DNA of 64,000 nucleotides from Cyclobacteriaceae bacterium (GTDB lineage Bacteria > Bacteroidota > Bacteroidia > Cytophagales > Cyclobacteriaceae), in contig JAAUQL010000004.1 in assembly GCA_012033595.1 (NCBI GenBank), positions 1 to 64,000 on the forward strand, written 5' to 3'. Numbering within the stretch: the first letter of the stretch is position 1; each line of letters begins with the position of its first letter. Positions 46,230-57,889 of this stretch are shown here, one piece after another. The notes under the pieces are model-generated. The model had not been told where the DNA came from and did no database searches. It was given only the letters and a program-made list of their open reading frames with translations. Position numbers and translations under genes: made by a program.

Positions 46230-48649
46230 ATGACATCGATCAAATCAAATCCTGCAACATCGTTGAAAACTCATGGGCTATCAACAGAAGATATTCTCCA
46301 TGATTATAAGCTCGGTTGGATAAGCCGTCATGTAAGTCTGGTAGGCCGCAAAGAGGTCTTCTTGGGAAGAGCAAAATTTGGTGTATTTGGCGATGGCAAA
46401 GAGCTTGCCCAAATGGCCATGGCCAGGGTGTTTGAGCCTGGTGACCATCGGTCAGGATATTACCGCGATCAGACGTTTATGTTTGCATCCGGACTGTTGA
46501 GCTTTCAGCAGTTTTTTGCTCAATTATATGCACATACCGATCTGGCCGCGGAGCCGGCTTCGGGAGGCCGTTTGATGAATGGGCATTTTTCTACCCGGAT
46601 ATTAGATGAAAACGGTCGATGGAAAGATCAAACAAAATTGAAAAACAGCAGCGCCGATGTGTCGCCCACCGGAGCGCAAATGCCGAGACTGGTAGGCCTG
46701 GCCTGGGCATCGAAGCTTTACAGGGAAAATCCCCAATTACACGGATTCCGAGAATTTTCCAATCATGGAAATGAGGTTGCCTTTGGCACCATCGGCAATG
46801 CCTCCACTTCAGAAGGGATTTTTTTGAATCGATCAACGCCGCAGCCGTATTGCAAATCCCCATGGTATTGTCCATCTGGGACGATGGATACGGCATTTCG
46901 GTGCCAAACGAACTACATACGCCCAAAGTCGATATCTCCAAGGTCCTTGAAGGCTTCCGTAGGTCGGAAAGTGAAAAAGGTTTGCAACTGTACAAAGTGA
47001 ATGGTTGGGATTATATCGGTCTGATCGAGACCTTCAGCGAAGCAGCCAATCTGGCAAGGCAAAAGCATATCCCGTCTATCATCCATGTGGATGAAATGAC
47101 CCAACCGCTGGGGCATAGCACCAGCGGCTCGCATGAGCGCTACAAATCGCGCGAACGGCTCGATTGGGAGCTTGAATTTGACTGTCTCAAAAAAATGCGG
47201 GAATGGATACTGGACAATGAAATTGCACACCAGGGACAACTGGATAGCATTGAAGCCGAAGCGGAAAAGATAGCTAAAAACAGCAAGGAAAGGGCATGGA
47301 AAGAATATACCGCAGTACTGACGCAAGACAAAAAGGAAGCCCTGGAACTGCTCGATCAACTCAATGCAGACCTGGGGCCATATGAGCAGATAGCTGCTTA
47401 TCGCGATGAGTTGGAAGCAAACCCACATCCGCTAAAACTGGAAACCATCAAGGCTTTGAAATATGCCCTGCGCTATACCAGAAACCAATCATCGCATGTG
47501 CGTGTGCGCATCCGTAAGTGGCTCAAGGCAAAAGATGAGCGAAATCAAAAAGACTATAGCTCACATATTTATAGTCAATCTGAAGATGCAGCCATTAATG
47601 TAAAAAAAATAGCGGCAGCATATTCTGATCATGCTAAAGTGGTCGATGGCAGGGAAGTGCTGCAAGCTTGCTTCGATGCGGCCCTTCATCGCGACCCGAG
47701 GGTGCTGGCTTTTGGCGAAGACCTGGGCAAAATCGGCGATGTAAACCAGGGCTTTGCCGGGTTGCAGGAAAAGTACGGCGAGATGCGAGTCATGGATACC
47801 AGCATCCGCGAAACCACCATCGTTGGCCAGGGCATAGGTGCCGCATTGCGCGGGCTGAGACCCATTGCCGAAATCCAATATCTCGATTACCTGATATATA
47901 CCATCCAAACCATGTCCGACGACCTCGCATGTATCCACTACCGTACTGCCGGTGGGCAAAAAGCGCCGGTCTTGATCCGTACCAGAGGACACCGACTGGA
48001 AGGCGTCTGGCATTCTGGTTCTCCACTAGGCATGATCCTCAACAGCATCAGGGGCATTTATGTACTCGTGCCCCGAAATATGACTCAGGCAGCCGGTTTC
48101 TACAATACCATGCTGAAGTCGGACGATCCCGCCCTCATTATCGAAACACTCAACGCCTATCGGCTCAAGGAGCGCCTTCCTGAAAATATTGGTGAATTTA
48201 CCGTGCCCTTGGGTGAGCCGGAAGTCCTCAATGAAGGCACGGACTGCACCTTGGTGACCTATGGAGCCATGTGCCGGATAGCAATGGATGCTTCCAAACA
48301 ACTTGCCAGCGTTGGGATATCGCTTGAAGTAATAGATGTACAAACACTCCTGCCTTTCGATATTCATCACACCATAGTGGAATCGCTGAAGAAAACCAAC
48401 CGTGTGATATTTGCCGACGAAGATGTGTCGGGGGGAGCATCGGCCTACATGATGCAGCAGGTGCTGGAGGTGCAGGACGGCTACCGCTATCTCGATTCCA
48501 AGCCCTTAACCTTAACCTCCAAAGACCATAGACCGGCGTATTCTTCAGATGGTGACTATTTCTCTAAGGTAAATGCCGAGGATATTTATGACACTGTTTA
48601 TAATATGATAAATGAAGTAAACCCGATCGATTTTCCGGAGATTTACTAG
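46230..48649 (+). CDS. Fused alpha/beta E1 component of 2-oxoacid dehydrogenase, split by apparent frameshift
   Basis: Thiamine-diphosphate E1 with both subunits in one chain. The alpha part has HVSLVGRKEVFLGRAKFGVF, HRSGYYRDQTFMFASGLLS and the TPP region GNASTSEGIFF, then WDDGYGISVPNELH. The beta part has VLAFGEDLGKIGDVNQGFAG, ETTIVGQGIGAALRGLRPIA, EIQYLDYLIYTIQ and VTYGAMCRIAMDASKQLA. ORFs 46158-47000 and 46850-48649 join when one T is added to the run of seven T at 46819-46825. The start 46230 (MTSIKSNPATS) is preferred. With the two-lipoyl E2 2 kb away it forms a pyruvate or branched-chain complex; no E3 is present here. Confidence 0.85.
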
Positions 48650-48681
48650 CAACCGGTGTTATTGCGAGCCTGGTTTTTACT

Positions 48682-49879
48682 TCATCTTCCCGAAGCCGAT
48701 AAGGCCTTCAGTAAAATATCACAAGCCTCTTTGATTTGAGCGTCGGTGATAATCAATGGAGGAGCAACCCTGATCGCCGTGTCACAAAACAAAAACCAAT
48801 CGGTGATCAACCCAAACTCCAGAGATTTTTGTATGGTGAGCGTTACTTCGTCAAAACTTCCAAGCTCGATGGCCATCATCAGACCGAGATGTCTTATGGT
48901 TTTGATTTTCGGATGTTTAAGGTATTTTTTAAATAAGTTAGCTTTGGCTTCGGCCTGTTCATAGATGCGTGTGGCCTGTATTTCTTCGAGCAAAGCCAAG
49001 GAAGCTGCGCAGCTAACCGGATGCCCCCCAAAGGTGGAGATATGACCCAGAACCGGCCTGGTCTGCAAGGCACTCATGATCTCGGAAGACGAGATAAATG
49101 CCCCAAGGGCATGCCCCGCCCATTCCTTTGGCAGCGGCGATAATGTCCGGTACGATACCATACTGCTCAAAAGCCCAGAATGTGCCGGTTCGACCAAATC
49201 CACACTGGATTTCGTCTAGCACCAATAAAGCGCCTGTCTCGTTGCAGCGATGTCTTAATTTTTGAAAAAAGCTGGAGGAAGCGATCCGCACGCCTGCTTC
49301 GCCCTGCACGGTTTCCACTATCACAGCGGCAAATTTGTCAGTAATGTTGTCCAAATTATGCTCGTCATCAAAATCGATATAACTAATGCCGGGAACCAGC
49401 GGCATAAAACCCTGTCGGAAACTTTCGTCAGAACCCAGCGATAGCGCTCCCTGCGTAGCACCGTGGTAGGCCTGCCGACAGGCGATGAGTTCATGTCTCC
49501 CGGTATATCTTTTGGCCAGTTTCATGGCGCCTTCTATGGCTTCGCTACCTGAGTTGACAAAAAAAACATTGTCGAGAGGATCGGGCAAAGTATCGCTGAT
49601 GGCTTTGGCCAGAAGCACCTGCGGGCTTTGCACAAATTCCCCGTACACCATTACATGCATATGGGTGGCGGCTTGTGTTTGTACGGCAGCAACGATTTTG
49701 GGGTGATTGTGACCCAGCGTGCTTACCGCAATGCCAGATATCAGATCGATATATTTTTGGCCATCAGCGCCATATAGGTAGATATTGTCTGCCTTCACTA
49801 CCTCAAGGCCAATGGGAAAGGCGCTGTTTTGCGCCACATGCGAAAGAAACAAGGCTTTGTTGGATGGGAAGGTCTTCAT
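48682..49879 (-). CDS. Class III aminotransferase (acetylornithine/4-aminobutyrate type), split by apparent frameshift
   Basis: PLP-dependent aminotransferase of about 400 codons in two frames (49013-49879 and 48682-49203). Family blocks are GADGQKYIDLISGIAVSTLG, HNHPKI, FFVNSGSEAIEGAMKLAKRY, ALLVLDEIQCGFGRTGTFWA (Asp to pyridine N) and, after repair of the break, AAAKGMGGGMPLGAFIS with the PLP Lys, then GHISTFGGHPVSCAASLA. Two missing bases in G/C runs around 49101-49120 explain the switch. The exact substrate is uncertain. It is convergent with the E1 gene and divergent from the E2 gene. Confidence 0.85.
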
Positions 49880-50264
49880 TACGATCTAAGCGCTTCGGTT
49901 TGTATTGTTCTTGCAACTTTAATCAATTATCTCTTAAATTTTTGTTCACAGCCGTATTCTTTTAGGCACTACACACCGTGTGAGGGTAAAACAAATTGAC
50001 ATGCTGATGATCAGGCTTTACCATTGCTCATAAAAATCCCGCCAAGGGATAAAACTATTTGTTGTGCTGTAGGTTGACAATGCATCAGGCTTGATGCAGA
50101 TGCTTAAATATTTAAAAATCAACAAGCACGAGTGAAGTTGCCTCGTAACGGAAAACGGAAAACATTGTGGATAAGTAGCGACACCGAGAGCGTTCAATTT
50201 TGTTTTTAATTATTTGATAAAGCATTATTAAAAACTATTTTTGAAGCCCAAAATCAAAAGTTTT
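49880..50264. other. Intergenic region between divergent aminotransferase and E2 genes
   Basis: 385 bp, AT-rich towards the E2 start (TTTTTAATTATTTGATAAAG near 50205). It must hold two divergent promoters. No ORF, RNA gene or repeat was recognised. Confidence 0.4.
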
Positions 50265-52018
50265 ATGGCAGAAATAATAAGAATGCCCAAGATGAGCGAT
50301 ACCATGGAAGAAGGCGTGATAGCCTCATGGATGGTCAAGGAGGGCGACAATGTAAAATCAGGAGATGTCCTGGCAGAAGTTGAAACCGACAAAGCAACCA
50401 TGGAGCTGGAATCGTACGAATCCGGCACTGTTCTTCATATCGCAATCAAAGAAAAAGAAGCGGTTAAGATTGATGGTATCATTGCCATAATTGGCAAAAG
50501 GGTGAAAACATCGATGATTTGCTTGAAGATAAAGGATCATCAACGGCTCCGGCTAAAAATGGCGCGTCTGAAGATGCTGACGACAGCGATGACGATAGCA
50601 GCGAAGTAAAAAATAAAGAAGGAAAAAAGAAAGATAATAAGGAAAGCGAAACTGCTGATCGTGATAAATCTGAAGATGAAAGCGAGGAAGGATCAGATGT
50701 GGCAGATACCAGCGATATCAACGCCTCGGTAATCACCATGCCTAAAATGAGCGATACCATGACAGAAGGCATCATTGCCAACTGGCTCAAAAAAGTTGGC
50801 GACGATGTAAAGTCCGGAGATGTGATCGCTGAAGTAGAGACCGACAAAGCGACCATGGAATTGGAAGCGTACGAAAGTGGCAAGCTACTTTACATTGCGG
50901 TGGAGGCTGGTGAGTCGGTAGCGATAGATGGTGTCATTGCCATTGTAGGCGAAGAGGGCGCAGACTATAAAGCATTGCTCCAGGCACACAAGGGTAACGG
51001 AAAATCTGACAAGAAAGAGGCAAAAGCCCAGTCAGAATCGAAAGATAAAGTCAAAGAAAAATCAGAAAAAGAAGATAAGGATAAAGAAAAGGAACAGCCG
51101 AAGGCAGACCAAAAGCAAACTCATGCACATGCTTCGCCCGATGGTAGGATCATAGCTTCGCCCCTGGCCAAAAAACTAGCAGAAGACCGTGGATACGACA
51201 TCAGCAATATAAAAGGCAGTGGTGACGGTGGCAGGATAATTAAACGGGATGTGGAATCTTATACTCCGGAGGCTAAACCCGCCGGTGAAGCTGCCAAAAA
51301 AGTAGAAGTGGTGGAATTGCCACAGGTGGTTGGCGAAGAACAATACGAAGAGGTGAAGCTTTCGCAAATGCGCAAGACCATCGCCCGAAGACTTTCTGAA
51401 AGCAAATTCACTGCGCCGCATTTCTATCTGACGATGGAAATAAATATGGACAAGGCAGTGGCTGCCCGGGAAAGCATGAATGAAATATCGCCTGTGAAAC
51501 TATCGTTCAATGACCTGGTGATCAAAGCTACCGCTGCCGCCCTGCGCAAGCATCCCGATGTGAATGTGTCGTGGCAGGGAGATACCCTGCGTAAAAACAA
51601 GCATATCAATATCGGTGTTGCTGTAGCTGTGCCTGAGGGTTTGTTGGTGCCTGTAGTTCGTTTTGCCGACAACAAAACCTTGTCGCATATCGCGGCTGAA
51701 GTAAAAGAACTCGCCACCAAAGCCAACAAAAAACAATTGCAACCTGCTGACTGGGAAGGCAGCACCTTTACCATCTCCAACCTGGGTATGTTTGGCATCG
51801 AAGAATTTACTGCCATCATCAATCCCCCAGATGCTTGTATCCTGGCAGTGGGAGGGATCAAGCAAACTCCAATCGTAAAGGATGGCCAGATTGTGCCAGG
51901 CAATGTAATGAAGGTGACGCTTTCGTGCGACCATCGCGCAGTAGATGGTGCCGTAGGAGCTGATTTTCTAAAAACGCTGAAAGGATTGCTAGAAGATCCG
52001 GTCAGGATATTGATATAA
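50265..52018 (+). CDS. pdhC: Dihydrolipoamide acyltransferase E2 with two lipoyl domains, split by apparent frameshift
   Basis: E2 core of a 2-oxoacid dehydrogenase complex. Lipoyl domain 1 (MPKMSDTMEEGVIASWMVKE with lipoyl-Lys in ETDKATMELESY) lies in 50265-50609. The frame breaks at 50490-50505 (IIGK|EGENIDDLLED) and continues in 50519-52018 with an acidic/Lys-rich linker, lipoyl domain 2 (MSDTMTEGIIANWLKKVGDD), a peripheral-subunit-binding domain (IIASPLAKKLAEDRGYDISN) and the catalytic CoA-acyltransferase domain ending SCDHRAVDGAVGADF (catalytic His). The start 50265 (MAEIIRMPKMSD) is family-typical. It ends 51 bp before a terminator. Confidence 0.88.
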
Positions 52019-52068
52019 AAATTGATCAAAACCAGGAAGACGATTTTTCGTTATCCCAGATAAATCAA

Positions 52069-52105
52069 AAAAGGCTGAAAGCTTAAGCGGTTCAGCCTTT
52101 TGTTT
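52069..52105 (+). terminator. Rho-independent terminator after E2
   Basis: Perfect 11-bp stem AAAAGGCTGAA (52069-52079) / TTCAGCCTTTT (52091-52101) with an 11-nt loop, then GTTTTT. It separates the E2 and hslV transcripts. Confidence 0.85.
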
Positions 52106-52181
52106 TTAAACCTGACTGTTTTATTTGATATATACAGGATAAGAGAAAAAAAAGATACTATTCATTTTCAAAAATTAATAA

Positions 52182-52721
52182 ATGACAAAAATCAGATCGA
52201 CCACAGTTGTTGCCATCAAGCACAACGGTCAAGTAGCCATAGGTGCCGATGGTCAGGCGACCATGGGCAATACCGTAGCCAAAAGCAATGTAAAAAAACT
52301 GCGAAAACTCCAGGGAAACAAAATCCTCACGGGTTTTGCAGGTAGCACCGCCGATGCCTTTACCCTGTTGGAACGCTTCGACGAAAAATTGAGCGCTTAT
52401 GGAGCCAATATGAAAAGGGCCGCCATCGAGCTGGCCAAAGATTGGCGAACAGACCGTTATTTGCGCAAGCTCGAAGCCATGCTCATCGTGGCCAACAGCG
52501 ATGAAATATTGATTTTAAGTGGTACCGGCGACGTATTGGAACCCGACAACGATATCGCGACCATCGGATCGGGCAGTATGTACGCGCAAGCCGCTGCCAT
52601 GGCACTAAAGAAGCATTGTCCCGGTCTCACAGCCGAAGAAATGGTAAAAGAAAGCCTTGGTGTTGCAGCAGATATTTGCATCTATACCAACCACAACATC
52701 ACCATTGAAAAGTTGGGTTGA
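52182..52721 (+). CDS. hslV: HslV proteasome-like peptidase subunit
   Basis: A 179-aa Ntn-hydrolase of the HslUV (ClpYQ) protease. STTVVAIKHNGQVAIGADGQ, ATMGNTVAKSNVKKLRKL is the family start; the catalytic Thr (T7 by this reading) is exposed after removal of a short propeptide. GFAGSTADAFTLLERFDEKL and IATIGSGSMYAQAAAMAL are also diagnostic. It needs the HslU ATPase, which is not encoded in this window. Length is normal. Confidence 0.93.
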   Translation: MTKIRSTTVVAIKHNGQVAIGADGQATMGNTVAKSNVKKLRKLQGNKILTGFAGSTADAFTLLERFDEKLSAYGANMKRAAIELAKDWRTDRYLRKLEAMLIVANSDEILILSGTGDVLEPDNDIATIGSGSMYAQAAAMALKKHCPGLTAEEMVKESLGVAADICIYTNHNITIEKLG

Positions 52722-52948
52722 TGAGGCAACTATCTTTGCAAAGTGATTGGCCTTATAAATCATCCAAAGTTTTTTTTAAAAAAGGGTGATCTTAATTCAG
52801 TAAATTTTCCGAATAAGTAGCGATCCATCCCATATTCAAAAAGGGTGACCCCTGAGCCTCTGGTCGCAAGCGTTGATTAAGAAGCCGCTGTGCGCGCTGA
52901 AGCGTTTACACAATGGGAAACAATTTTTTTAGCATAAACTGTACGCAT

Positions 52949-55900
52949 ATGATTTTTCGCTCAAAGAATTTAGAGGTAACCCTGGTTTTATTGTTGGGTA
53001 TATGTTTGTTGGCCGGTTCTTGTACCAACAAACCGCAAGCTGTTCTGTTGCAATGCGACAACAGGAGTAATCCAAATAATATCGATATACAAAAGCCCCT
53101 GCTCTCCTGGCAGTTGTCCGATACCCGGCGAGGTGCAGCACAAACAGCCTATCAGATTATTGTGGCCGATGATCCAAAACTTCTTAACGATGCAGATGCC
53201 AATGTATGGAACACCGGAAAAGTGGCAACCAGCCAGTCAGTTCACATTCCTTACAGCGGCAATGCGATGTTGTCCAATTCAAAATATTATTGGAAAGTCC
53301 GGGTCTGGGATCATTTAAACCAGCCAGGTGCATGGAGCCAGGTGTCTTATTGGAAAACAGCATTGCTTCAGCAGGAGGAATGGGTAGCAAAATGGATTGG
53401 CAAAGATTTAAATGAAATCAATGACGAGCCTATACCCACAGCTAATTGGATATGGCATCGCGACGGAACAATTCAAGGGGAAATGGTTTATCTGGAACAA
53501 ACAATTGTATTGGATGATAAATCAATAGAAAACGCATACATAGATTTAGCTGTTGATAATGCCTATGAATTGTTCATTAATGACCATGCTGTGGGAAGCC
53601 ATCGCGAATGGACACCATTGCAGGGATCCAGATTTGTAAGATACCCAATTAAAGACAAATTACTTGCCGGAGAAAACCTGATACAAATAGCTGCTGTTCA
53701 AACCCAAGCTGACAAAAAAGGGGGCGCTATAGCAAGATTATCGATATACTATTCCGACGGAACTCACCTATTATTTGGCACCGACCATACCTGGGAAGCA
53801 TATAAATCAACCGAAAATGGCTGGATATCTCCTAAAGCAGGTGTTACGGGTCCTAAAAAAGCTGTAGAAATTGAAAAATACGGAGGAGAACATTGGGGCA
53901 ACATACATGAACCATACAGGCAGCCTCGTTCTATCCTTGTAAGAAAGGAACAAGCGATAGAGAAAAAATAAGCGGCGCAACCGTCCACGTCAGCGGGCTT
54001 GGCGGATACGTGTTCTACATTAATGGAAATAGAATAGGCACTGACATACTAACACCAGGCTGGACCCACTACAGAAAAAGAGTGCAATACCAAACATACG
54101 ATGTTACCCCATACGTAAGAACAGGAGAAAATTGCTTTGCTGCCGTGTTGGGAAATCTTTGGTGGAGTGGCGATGTTGGCTTCAGGGGAATACCCCAGTT
54201 TAGCGCTGACCCTTTGCGGTTTATCATGCAACTGCATCTGCAATATGATGATGGAACTTCTGAAATCTTAAAGTCAGATGAAAGATGGAAGGCCCATATA
54301 TCACCCATTGTAGAAAACAGCATTTACGATGGCGAGACCTATGATGCGCGCCTCGAAGTAGCCGGATGGAATATGCCCGGCCTTTCCGACAAAGAATGGA
54401 CAGCGGTAGATGAGTTTGACGAAGAATGGGGCACTTTGGTGGCAGAACAACTTGAACCCATAAAAATTACAAGGGAAATTAAGCCTGTATCTGTAAACGA
54501 AATTGAACCCGGCAGATTTATTTTTGATATGGGGCAAAACATGGCCGGTTGGGTTAAGCTATTAGTAAAAGGAGAAAAAGGTACAGTTGTTACCTTGCGA
54601 TTTGCTGAGATTCTTAACGATGACGGCAGCCTTAAAACGGAGCCCTTACGCTCAGCAAAGGCTACCGATCGGTACATTCTCAAAGGCGAAGGGTTGGAAG
54701 AATGGGAACCGGCATTTACCTATCATGGTTTTCAGTTTGTTGAAGTAACAGGTTATCCCGGAGAACCTGCGCCGGAATCAATTGTTGGAAAAGTGTTTCA
54801 TACAGACGCTCCGGTGCTGGGAAAAATAGAAACCTCCAATACGCTTATTAATAAGCTGGCGCACAACATTTTTTGGGGGCAGATAGGCAACATGCACAGC
54901 GTGGTAACGGATTGTCCACAAAGAGACGAACGCATGGGATGGACAGGTGATGCGCAGATATTTGCAGCAACGGCATTTTACAATATGGACATGTCACTCA
55001 TGTTCCGGAAGTACCTCAGAGATATCCGCGACAGTCAATTGCCAAACGGCGAAGTAACCAATTTTGCACCAGATGCATTCTCCATGTACGGAGCAGGGCC
55101 TGGTTGGGCCGATGCAGTCGTGATTGTACCATGGAAAACATTCCTTTTTACAGGCGATACAAGCATTATTCGGGAAAATTTTGAAAGCATGCTCGCTTGG
55201 CACAACAGCGTAATGGAAAAAAGTGAAAACAATTTGTTTGAAAGAGGAGGCTTCGGCGACTGGGTATCTGTGGAAAAAACACCTCCAGAACCAATAGGTT
55301 CGGCATATTATTATTACAGCACAAAATTATTGGCCAAAATGGCCGGGGTAATTGGTAAAACAGAAGAAGCGAACAGATTGCAGCAGCTATCAGACGACAT
55401 AAGATTGGCATTCAATAACAAACACCTCAAGGAGAATAAGCAATACTGGGCTGATACACAAACCGCCTATCTATTGCCACTGTCGTTTGGAATACCCTCT
55501 TCAGAAGATCAACCCGCGATAGTCGCCAATTTGGTCGAAAACATCCATGACAGAGATGTGCATGTGTCTACAGGCTTTCTCGGTACCCAATATATTTTAC
55601 CGGTGCTGAGCGACAACAAGCAGCACGAACTGGCCAATGAACTCGTTACCACCAGAAGCTATCCGTCGTGGGGTTACATGATAGAGCAGGGAGCTACCAC
55701 CATTTGGGAATTATGGAACAGTGATAAGCAAGGGGCAAAAATGAATTCACGCAACCATTATGCTTACGGTACAGTGGGTGAATGGCTATTTGGCTATTTG
55801 GGGGGCATTCGGATTGATGAAAACTACCCCGGGTTTAAAAAATTTGAAATCAACCCACAACCTGCCGGAGATTTAGAATGGGTCAAGTGCTCCTACAATT

Positions 55901-56142
55901 CACCCTATGGCTCTATTATTTCTAACTGGAAGAAAACCCACAAGCAGTTTATCCTCGAAATTGAGGTGCCAGCAAATACTTCTGCAACTATAACCATTCC
56001 CGCTATCGATATTAAAAATGTAAAAGAAGGGAACAAGCAGCTTGGTGAAAATCCAAATTTCGATAATTTAGTATTCAAACATGGCGCATTACAATTAGAT
56101 GTTAAAGCCGGGAAATTTGAGTTTACGTCGGTACTTGAGTAA
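52949..56142 (+). CDS. GH78 alpha-L-rhamnosidase lipoprotein, split by apparent frameshift
   Basis: About 1,065 codons in two frames: 52913-53971 and 54010-56142, joined when one A is added to the AAAAAA run at 53963-53968 (AIEKKISGATVHVSGLGGYV). The lipobox LLAGSC fixes the start near 52949 (MIFRSKNLEV). Family features are an N-terminal Bac_rhamnosid_N-like region with NRSNPNNIDIQKPLLSWQL, then FYINGNRIGTDILTPGWTHY, VVTDCPQRDERMGWTGDAQI (acidic catalytic segment of the (alpha/alpha)6 domain), GWADAVVIVPWKTF and QGATTIWELWNSDKQGAKMN. It removes terminal rhamnose from plant or bacterial polysaccharides. Confidence 0.88.
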
Positions 56143-56193
56143 ATATTAGAAATCAAATTTCACTAAGCACAAAGCATTGTTTTGTCATATTTT

Positions 56194-56646
56194 TGCCGAT
56201 AGGAGCGATAATTTTGTAGAAGGCACCAAAAGCAAGCAAACCCAGCTCCGATAGGAGCGACAATTTTGTAGAATGAAATAGCGGAAAGAAAACCCAGCTC
56301 CGTAGGAGCGTAATTTTTGTATTCGAGAACAACAAATTTCGCCCCGACGGGGCTTCCTACTTGAGATGAAATTTTTTTTCTACAAAAATCTCGCCCTTAG
56401 CAGGGCTAATCCGCTCCGTTGAATTCGACCCCGCTCCTTAGGAGCAGCAATTTTGTAGATTAATAGAAAAAGCTATAACGTCAGCTCCCTAGGAACGGCA
56501 ATTATGTAGAAAGCCCAGCTCCGATAGGAGCGACAATTTTTTAGATTTAAAGGAAAAGCTATAACGTCAGCTCCCTAGGAGCAATATTTTTGTAGCTTTA
56601 TAGGCAAATCTAAAACGCCAGCTCCATAGGAGCGTAATTTTTTTAC
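56194..56646. repeat. REP-like palindrome array, left arm
   Basis: About eight copies of a hairpin unit GCTCC-n(2-3)-TAGGAGC followed by (A/T)CAATTTTGTAG (e.g. 56244-56271, 56517-56545, 56569-56595), mixed with opposite-strand units CTACAAAAATCTCGCCC-TTAGC-AGGGC (56380-56418) and CGCCCCGACGGGGC (56340-56353). Some units share a longer spacer (AAAGCTATAACGTCAGCTCC). The array runs up to the RAYT start and resumes after its stop. Confidence 0.85.
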
Positions 56647-56664
56647 ACACAAAATAATAAATCA

Positions 56665-57126
56665 ATGCCCAACACCTACACCCAACTGTTAATTCAATTT
56701 GTATTTGCCGTTAAAAACCGGGATGCACTGATTAACGAACCCATTCGACCCGACGTTGAAAAATACATTTCCGGGATAATCAAAAATAACAACCATGTAC
56801 TGCTAGCTCAATATTGTATGCCCAATCATTGTCATATCCTCGTTGGCTTCAACCCCATTCAATCTATCTCCGATTTGGCAAAAGATATTAAATCCAATTC
56901 TTCAAAATGGATAAACGAAAATAAATTTACACCATTCAAATTCAACTGGCAGGAAGGTTTTGGAGCTTTCAGTTACTCAAAAAGCCAGTTAGATGTTGTG
57001 GCTAATTATATATTGAATCAAAAAGAACATCACAAAAAGAAAACGTTTAAAGAGGAATACCTTGATTTTCTTCAAAAATTCAATGTTGATTATAATGAAA
57101 AATATTTATTTGAATGGTTAGATTGA
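56665..57126 (+). CDS. REP-associated tyrosine transposase (RAYT/TnpA_REP)
   Basis: A 153-aa single-domain Y1 HUH transposase of the IS200/IS605 superfamily. The start YTQLLIQFVFAVKNRDALI is typical, the HUH motif is CMPNHCHILVGF (HCH) and the catalytic Tyr lies in VVANYILNQKEHHKKKTF. RAYTs bind and cleave REP hairpins and are domesticated, single-copy transposases. This copy is flanked on both sides by dense palindromic repeats of two families, as expected for its DNA substrates. Length is normal and the frame is intact. Confidence 0.88.
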   Translation: MPNTYTQLLIQFVFAVKNRDALINEPIRPDVEKYISGIIKNNNHVLLAQYCMPNHCHILVGFNPIQSISDLAKDIKSNSSKWINENKFTPFKFNWQEGFGAFSYSKSQLDVVANYILNQKEHHKKKTFKEEYLDFLQKFNVDYNEKYLFEWLD

Positions 57127-57130
57127 ATTT

Positions 57131-57611
57131 CCGCTCCTACGGAGCTTTACTTGTTCGCGAAATTGATTTTCTACAAAAATTTCGCCCTTAGCAGGGCTAA
57201 TTCGCTCCGTTGTATCCGACCGAGCTCCTTAGGAGCGACAATTTTGTAGAAGGCACCAAAAACAAGCAAACTCAGCTCCGTAGGAGCGTAATTTTTGTAG
57301 AAAGCAACGAAAAATAGCAAACCCAGCTCCGTAGGAGCGTAATTTTTGCATTCGAGAACAACAAATTTCGCCCCGCCGGGGCTTCATAAAAATGATGATT
57401 TGTTTTCTACAAAAATCTCGCCCTTAGCAGGGCTAATCCGTTGCTACGGTGATTTGTGGAATTATAGGCAAAGCAAAAGAGCCAGCTCCGTAGGAGCGAC
57501 AATTTTGTAGAAAGCAACGAAAAATAGCGAATCACGCTCCGTAGGAGCGACAATTTTGTAGAATAAAATTGCGGAAGGCAAGCCCAGCTCCGTAGGAGCG
57601 TAATTTTTGTA
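57131..57611. repeat. REP-like palindrome array, right arm
   Basis: Continues the array of 56194-56646 after the RAYT stop: a CCGCTCCTACGGAGC unit (57131-57145), about six GCTCCGTAGGAGCG(A)CAATTTTGTAG-type units (e.g. 57222-57249, 57590-57611), two CGCCCTTAGCAGGGC units and one CGCCCCGCCGGGGC unit. Facing orientation of the two families gives BIME-like pairs. Minus-strand readings produce repeated YKIVAPTE peptides, which are not genes. Confidence 0.85.
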
Positions 57612-57889
57612 CCTCAATATTACCTTCCTCCGACTATGTCTATACCTGTAAAAAAAAATTAACAAGGCATTGTCTCTGAGAATTATGGAAAATTCAATTT
57701 TGATATGGAGCGTTTTTGGTATATTGCCCTCGTAGCTTTATAGCTTAAGAATGAAAAGACTTGGGGATATGAGAGGAGTGTAGCACGCTTCAATGTTGAC
57801 CCCCGAAAAGTAAAAAGGCCGCCCTACCAATCATTTCCAAGCCCTCCTAAATTGACATGACATCCTAATCATTAATAATAAAAACAAAC
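57612..57889. other. Intergenic region before amidohydrolase gene
   Basis: 278 bp AT-rich DNA between the REP array and the amidohydrolase gene; presumably its promoter. No gene recognised. Confidence 0.35.

Noticed and set aside
49262-49965. Several plus-strand ORFs opposite the class III aminotransferase
   Set aside because: Shadow frames of a conserved gene; no family resemblance.
57462-57665. 67-aa minus-strand ORF with repeated FYKIVAPTE
   Set aside because: Translation of the REP-like hairpin array, not a gene; the same applies to 56153-56335.
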